From Nautilus pompilius (lineage: Eukaryota; Mollusca; Cephalopoda; Nautilida; Nautilidae): a DNA stretch of 64,000 nt. Of the stretch, positions 60,701 through 64,000 are shown piece after piece (position 1 is the stretch's first letter; each line of letters begins with the position of its first letter). The position numbers and the translations under genes are program-made. Location: positions 35,246 through 99,245 of the forward strand of contig JACATO010000157.1 of the NCBI GenBank assembly GCA_018389105.1, read 5' to 3'. The notes beneath the pieces were generated by a model. The model was given only the letters and a program-made list of their open reading frames with translations. It did no database searches and was not told the origin of the DNA.

Positions 60701-63425
60701 TGGCACAAATAAAAAAAAGAAAAGTTTTTAAGCCAATCACAGCTGAGCCACTTTATTTTGGTATGATACAAAATGTCATCATATTCTGCTTCTAGCACAG
60801 AAAGGAAATGATGAAATTGGTGATGATTCAAGCCATGACTGCAGGTGAAATTCACACACAAAGCAATCACATCCATAATAGATTCCCACCATACAATTTA
60901 ATTCACAAAAATATTGATGATAAAAGATACTGTGAAGCTGCATGGGAAGTTTGGCATTTAATTGTTGCATTTCTTTGTTAATGCAACATGTGCATTCTGA
61001 TCTCTTCCCTACCATGTTTTCTCTGCCATCTGTCATCACACATTTTAGGCTTTTCCAATTCAATTAAAGCAAGTAGAAGAGTCTTCACTAAAGGTTGTTG
61101 CTTTCATGCTCTGATGTCTGGCTAACTGCTCAGAACTTCAAACATTGCATCAATTCCACAAACAAATATAAGTTGTGCTTTATCTGAAATATCATTGCTC
61201 TCCTCAAGTCCTAATGTGAAACACTCGTAGGTCTTGGCCCTTTCCTTGAGCTGGGAAAACAAGTCCTCAACCATTTCTTCATTTCATCTAGTAATTGTAC
61301 TGGCAGATAACTTAAATTACTGATAGCATTTTTTTCTTCCCTTTTCTGGACACTTACTTTATCGTGTGAGATTCTCGACAAGCTTTCCATCTGTAAATAA
61401 CCTTTCACTATCAGCAATGAAATTAGCTACATGGTAACTATCTTGGACAACTGCTATGTTGTATCCACACACTTCAAAATGCTTTGCTGGTTGGCTAATC
61501 TCTTTTTGAGGGCTTCAATTCTATAATCTCTCAACAAGCAGTCATATATGTCTCTGCATGATGTGTAGCATGATGAAGTGTTGATATTTTATTATTTTTT
61601 AAAAAACTGAAACAGTCTCTTTTATTAAATAGCTATTATTTTCTCTTATATGGCTTTCACAGTGGATTTGCAAGTGAAGAGGCCTTAAATTTCAGATTTT
61701 CCAACATTAGCTAACCCAAGGATGCATGATGCCCAACCATCACAAGAAATTAATGTAGTTCATCTTTCGGAAATAAAGATGTCGAGACATTAGCAACAAT
61801 TATCAATAATTTCCAAAATAACAAATGAGATTAAGAAAATATTAACTACAGTGCTATCTATACAGGCATCGCCATCAAATTATGTTTAGACCAAAAGAGT
61901 TGCAAACACAGTTACATTTTCTGAAACAGTTTAATAATGTTCCAGAACATTTCAATAATTGGGATCTAACTTATATCAGAGAGGTAAAAAACATGAACAA
62001 GGAACAGGAACACAACTTGGGTAGAATAGCATTGAACAGATGGTGTTGACCACTCATATGGCCTTTATCCAAATGCACTGGACCTCCAGTGTCATGGCTG
62101 ATTGGAGAGTATAACGTGTGCGATTAACTTGGTTTCTGGTTATCGATCGACATGAATCGTCATAGATTGTAATCACGTTGCATCTGGTTTTCAGTTCACA
62201 TGGATTATCACATCTCACTCCACATGAGCCATTAAGTAACCTTGTAGCATCCATACAGCATTTGTTTGTCAGTGCACTTATGCCAGTGTTGTCAATTTGG
62301 ATGAGAGCTTCACTTCTTGTTGTGGGCATTGAAGAGGAGGGAGGGAGGGAGAAGCATTTCCTGTGTTTAATTGTTCATGGTTAGCAACCAAGATCTGGCA
62401 CTCCTTACCTAGAGAGTCCAGGTTTTAGTAGCTGTTTATACTAAAAAATACTTAATTTTCTTCGAATTCGGTGAGTAATTTTCTTTGTGGCAGCAAATGA
62501 TGCACAAAATTGAGTATATAATTAGCATGTATATGTAAACTGGTTCATCTAAGTGTCAAATATCAGGCATTCTAATGTATGTCACCTGATTTGTTAATCA
62601 TCCACATGCCTAAATGATCTTGCCATGCACCCAAATGACAATATCATATAACAATTTCTGTTGTGACAAAGTAATCCACCATTACTTATTCCTTAACAGC
62701 AATTGCTGCTTCACATTGAACTCCACCTGATGTGTATAGTAGAAAGACAAAACATTTCTTGCCTTTTCTTTTTTGTTAAGTTTTATAATTTCTTAGGAAA
62801 TGTTAAAGGTTTTGCAACAGTGTCATCCTTACTAGAGAATTTTATGCAAATTGAAAAACTGAAGTGAAAATTGTTTATTACTAAAACTACTATGATTATC
62901 AGAGCAGGCCAGACATTGTCATTCAGAATAAGAAAGAATAAAAAGTGGAGATAACTGATGTTGGCTGTCTCCATCATACTAACATCCAGGAGAAAACAGT
63001 GGAAAACAAGGCCAGTGACACATCCCGCCTTCATTTTCACAAGAACTGGCTTAAACAACAATGTTTGAAACAGTGGATGTAGAACAGTGATGCAAATATC
63101 CAATTTAATACCCTCTGGATAGCATTGAACAGTGGAAGCATCACCATTATGCAGGCAGCCATGACTGGTCTGATACCTGACAAAATCATTAGCCAAAGAT
63201 TCTGAGTTGGCAATTGTAACCAGAACTGCCAAGTATCCCCACACAGACACAATACTAAAACTAATACTATGCAAAACTCCACTTAAACATTTCTTAGCGA
63301 CCATCTAAAAGTTACCTACCAATGCTGAAATAACTCTACAAACGCGTATAGCATCCCCAAATAGGTGGCTTCAGCTTTGAGTTTTCCAGAAGGTACATCG
63401 CACAATCAAGAATGACACTTTCAAA
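46874..63425 (-). CDS. Transglutaminase gene (3' eleven exons), frame-disrupted in four
   Basis: Encodes a Ca2+-dependent protein-glutamine gamma-glutamyltransferase, which cross-links Gln and Lys side chains; in invertebrates such enzymes act in clotting, epidermis and matrix. The exons cover the end of the region before the active site, the catalytic core and both C-terminal beta-barrels. Exon sizes of 104, 161 and 137 bp are those I recall from vertebrate TGM genes, and 179 and 138 bp are one base off the recalled 178 and 139. Catalytic His (FHVWNEAW) and Asp (WQIVDATPQ) are intact; the Cys site is scrambled. Exons at 63.3, 59.1, 58.9 and 54.9 kb contain indels. The N-terminal beta-sandwich exons lie beyond 64,000. 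It is either a decaying copy or a gene with assembly errors. Confidence 0.9.
47638..47774 (-). CDS. Transglutaminase exon J (barrel 2)
   Basis: Intact, 137 bp, TTTGTAG acceptor and GTAAGT donor. Encodes [20 protein letters not shown] and [18 protein letters not shown]. The [13 protein letters not shown]...EGPG pattern is typical of the last barrel. Confidence 0.92.
49706..49866 (-). CDS. Transglutaminase exon I (barrel 1 end)
   Basis: Intact, 161 bp, TTTTCAG acceptor and GTGACT donor. Encodes [20 protein letters not shown] and [16 protein letters not shown]. The position and length match the conserved 161-bp exon of vertebrate genes, as I recall it. Confidence 0.9.
51163..51358 (-). CDS. Transglutaminase exon H (beta-barrel 1)
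   Basis: Intact, 196 bp, CTCGCAG acceptor and GTAAGT donor. Encodes [20 protein letters not shown] and, after the loop, [16 protein letters not shown]. This matches barrel 1 of transglutaminases, which has alternating hydrophobic strands. Confidence 0.9.
52228..52316 (-). CDS. Transglutaminase exon G (end of core, linker)
   Basis: Intact, 89 bp, TGTCCAG acceptor and GTAGGT donor. Encodes [20 protein letters not shown] and then KEVYDQGDP. It links the catalytic core to the first beta-barrel. The intron between it and exon F carries a helicase remnant. Confidence 0.9.
53700..54130 (-). pseudogene. Helitron-type Pif1-like helicase C-terminal fragment
   Basis: On the minus strand about 53,940-53,860 reads [20 protein letters not shown], followed by [20 protein letters not shown]. 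Frame then shifts before [10 protein letters not shown] (about 53,760). The TINKAQGQ and HGQLYxxxSR words are the last helicase motifs of Pif1/RecD-like helicases, the type encoded by Helitrons. It is short, frame-shifted and lies inside the intron between transglutaminase exons G and F, with the same strand. No Helitron ends were found. Confidence 0.78.
54689..54718. repeat. (CT)15 microsatellite
   Basis: Fifteen CT units without interruption, in the transglutaminase intron near exon F. Confidence 0.95.
54893..54983 (-). CDS. Transglutaminase exon F, one-base loss in A-run
   Basis: From the TTTCAG acceptor, the phase set by exon E gives SAVGK. The following [20 protein letters not shown] and YKFEEG are one frame over. 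Restoring one A in the AAAAA run would join them. The family pattern is VGKxISTK...RxDVTxxYKYEEG. Expected 92 bp, observed 91. Confidence 0.9.
55408..55564 (-). CDS. Transglutaminase exon E (core)
   Basis: Intact, 157 bp. It joins exon D in phase across GATG/GT and encodes [20 protein letters not shown] and [24 protein letters not shown] and FAEINAD are typical transglutaminase core words. The exon ends in phase 2 before a GTATTC donor. Confidence 0.93.
56025..56128 (-). CDS. Transglutaminase exon D (catalytic His and Asp)
   Basis: Intact, 104 bp, with TTTTAG acceptor and GTAAGA donor. Encodes [34 protein letters not shown]. The His of FHVWNEAW and the Asp of VDATPQ are the second and third members of the catalytic triad. 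Confidence 0.95.
56129..58800. other. Transglutaminase intron C-D
   Basis: About 2.7 kb of AT-rich DNA with no second gene recognised. It includes a 34-bp tandem duplication at 58,612-58,685 and a few open stretches without motifs. Confidence 0.7.
58612..58685. repeat. 34-bp tandem duplication
   Basis: CTTAAATATGCAGTTAATAT and the following bases repeat with a 34-bp period: the first C is at 58,614 and the second at 58,648. Two near-identical units are followed by a partial third. Confidence 0.9.
58801..58938 (-). CDS. Transglutaminase exon C, one-base loss
   Basis: The acceptor is GTTTTCAG and the donor GTAATA. It encodes [20 protein letters not shown] and [12 protein letters not shown], then a stop in frame. 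Reading one base over gives MNSDSIW, the expected continuation into exon D. Loss of one base near GATGCATG explains both the stop and the 138-bp length. The segment carries acidic residues near the known Ca2+ sites of the family. Confidence 0.88.
59032..59210 (-). CDS. Transglutaminase exon B (active-site Cys region), scrambled
   Basis: The acceptor is ATCTTTTAG and the donor GTAAGG. The first part is clear: [20 protein letters not shown] and then ILEQYFNTK. After that the frame changes three times: SVAFGH in one frame, a TGC Cys codon in a second, and VFSGVFTS in a third. The usual order is FGQCWVFSGV. The exon is 179 bp, against 178 recalled for vertebrate genes. No single frame reads a Cys followed by Trp at the active site. 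Confidence 0.85.
59211..63319. other. Transglutaminase intron A-B
   Basis: About 4.1 kb, the largest intron in view. It contains a hAT transposase remnant (60,000-61,700, minus). A Cys-containing open stretch at 62,054-62,329 (minus) and another at 62,783-63,304 (minus) have no recognisable family. Confidence 0.65.
60000..61700 (-). pseudogene. Decayed hAT transposase (same lineage as 29 kb copy)
   Basis: Motifs in order on the minus strand: [10 protein letters not shown] (about 61,390), [28 protein letters not shown] with [10 protein letters not shown] (about 61,250-61,170; the catalytic Asp position shows Glu), [13 protein letters not shown] (about 61,040), and [20 protein letters not shown] with [13 protein letters not shown] (about 60,840-60,730). 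These match TDGSIIKE, LALDESTDVCD, TIDGGKNMSG and SHALNHRQF of the 29-31 kb hAT. Many stops and frameshifts occur. Terminal repeats were not identified. It inserted in the large transglutaminase intron, same strand as the gene. Confidence 0.78.
63320..63425 (-). CDS. Transglutaminase exon A (before active site), frameshift
   Basis: The acceptor is GTTTTCAG and the donor GTAGGT. It opens [20 protein letters not shown] and closes in another frame as [13 protein letters not shown]. Two one-base losses, in the T-run and the G-run of ATTTGGGG, would explain the shift. The peptides match the stretch preceding the GNW block of transglutaminases. Confidence 0.8.
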
Positions 63426-64000
63426 CTGAAAACAAAAAATTACAACTTTATGGAAATAAAACTAATTTATTTGTTACAACTATTTTCTTGCATAATACTT
63501 TACATGTTTGTCTTTAAGACAGAATGTCATCATCATCATCACAGTTTTATACACCTATTCAAAGTGCAGATCTTAATTGTGTTCTGTTTTTTAAAATTTC
63601 TGATCCATTATAGGGTATATGCGACTTATAAAGAAACAAAATATTAAATTTCAATCCTTAAAAAATTTATTTTAATGGATGAAGATTATTGTTTAATTGA
63701 ACAAAATTGTTTAAATTTTCAGTATTAGACCCATTTTTCAAAATATTTTAGAAGAAACTGTTCTGGTTGTTTTCAATTATAGTTTACCACTGCCTCAATC
63801 CAATCAATACAGTTCTTAATTAAGCACAGTTTCCAGTAACTGATTGTCTTGTTAAAAATTCTGCTGCTAAAAGAAAATTTATAACATCTAACCATGCTCT
63901 GGTGGAATTTCAGTTCATTTGTGATTATGACCACTAGTAACTGTAGATGGGTAGACTGTACTACACATTCAAAACTCATAATTAATTTCAAGATCTTTTA
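63426..64000. other. Upstream transglutaminase intron, no exon seen
   Basis: AT-rich, with a CATCATCATCATCA run near 63,526-63,539. No further upstream exon was recognised before the window edge, so the gene continues beyond. Confidence 0.6.

Noticed and set aside
62054..62329. Cys-containing 91-codon open stretch in the transglutaminase intron
   Set aside because: The Cys spacing fits no known small-protein family, there is no signal peptide, and it lies near the transposon debris of the intron.

Overview
The window is AT-rich animal nuclear DNA: split genes with GT/AG introns of about 0.3-4 kb, a TTAGG-rich G-strand array, and a dense mix of decayed LINEs and DNA transposons (Tc1, mariner, Tigger/pogo, hAT, Helitron-type helicase, MITEs). 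Sequence alone does not name the species. The transposon mix and the invertebrate-type transglutaminase suggest a lophotrochozoan, possibly a mollusc or cephalopod; this is an inference. No bacterial-type operon, rRNA, tRNA or CRISPR array was seen.

Layout: 2.0-4.5 kb, decayed LINE on the minus strand. 5.2-6.3 kb, decayed mariner. 7.1 kb, one isolated candidate exon. 10.9-11.2 kb, a dispersed repeat with a second copy at 40.5 kb. 14.3-14.6 kb, a 68-bp tandem repeat. 14.95-15.35 kb, a complete hAT-type MITE with an 8-bp target duplication. 16.36-16.77 kb, a CpG-rich island without a recognised gene. 21.3-25.5 kb, a nest of three DNA transposons: a hAT inside a Tc1-like element inside a TIR element. 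26.5-28.7 kb, an internally deleted LINE, followed by a complete 3.2-kb hAT (28,855-32,039) that itself carries a MITE. 36.76-36.99 kb, first coding exon of a DENND11 (LCHN)-like gene, with a CpG-rich promoter region to about 37.48 kb. 37.86-38.80 kb, an almost C-free telomere-like array. 42.7-45.3 kb, a Tigger/pogo element.

The main host gene is a transglutaminase on the minus strand. Eleven exons lie between 63,425 and the stop codon at 46,874; the N-terminal exons lie beyond the right edge. The exons encode the catalytic core (His and Asp of the triad are visible) and both C-terminal beta-barrels. Seven exons are intact and join in phase. Four exons (63.3, 59.1, 58.9 and 54.9 kb) carry indels that break the frame, including one cluster directly at the catalytic Cys. 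Most of these indels look like single-base losses, several in homopolymers, so either a decaying gene copy or uncorrected assembly errors could explain them. Introns of this gene hold a Helitron-type helicase remnant and a hAT transposase remnant.

I found no convincing new multi-gene biological system. The most noteworthy items are the disrupted transglutaminase active site, the three-level transposon nest with readable boundaries, and the telomere-like G-strand array.
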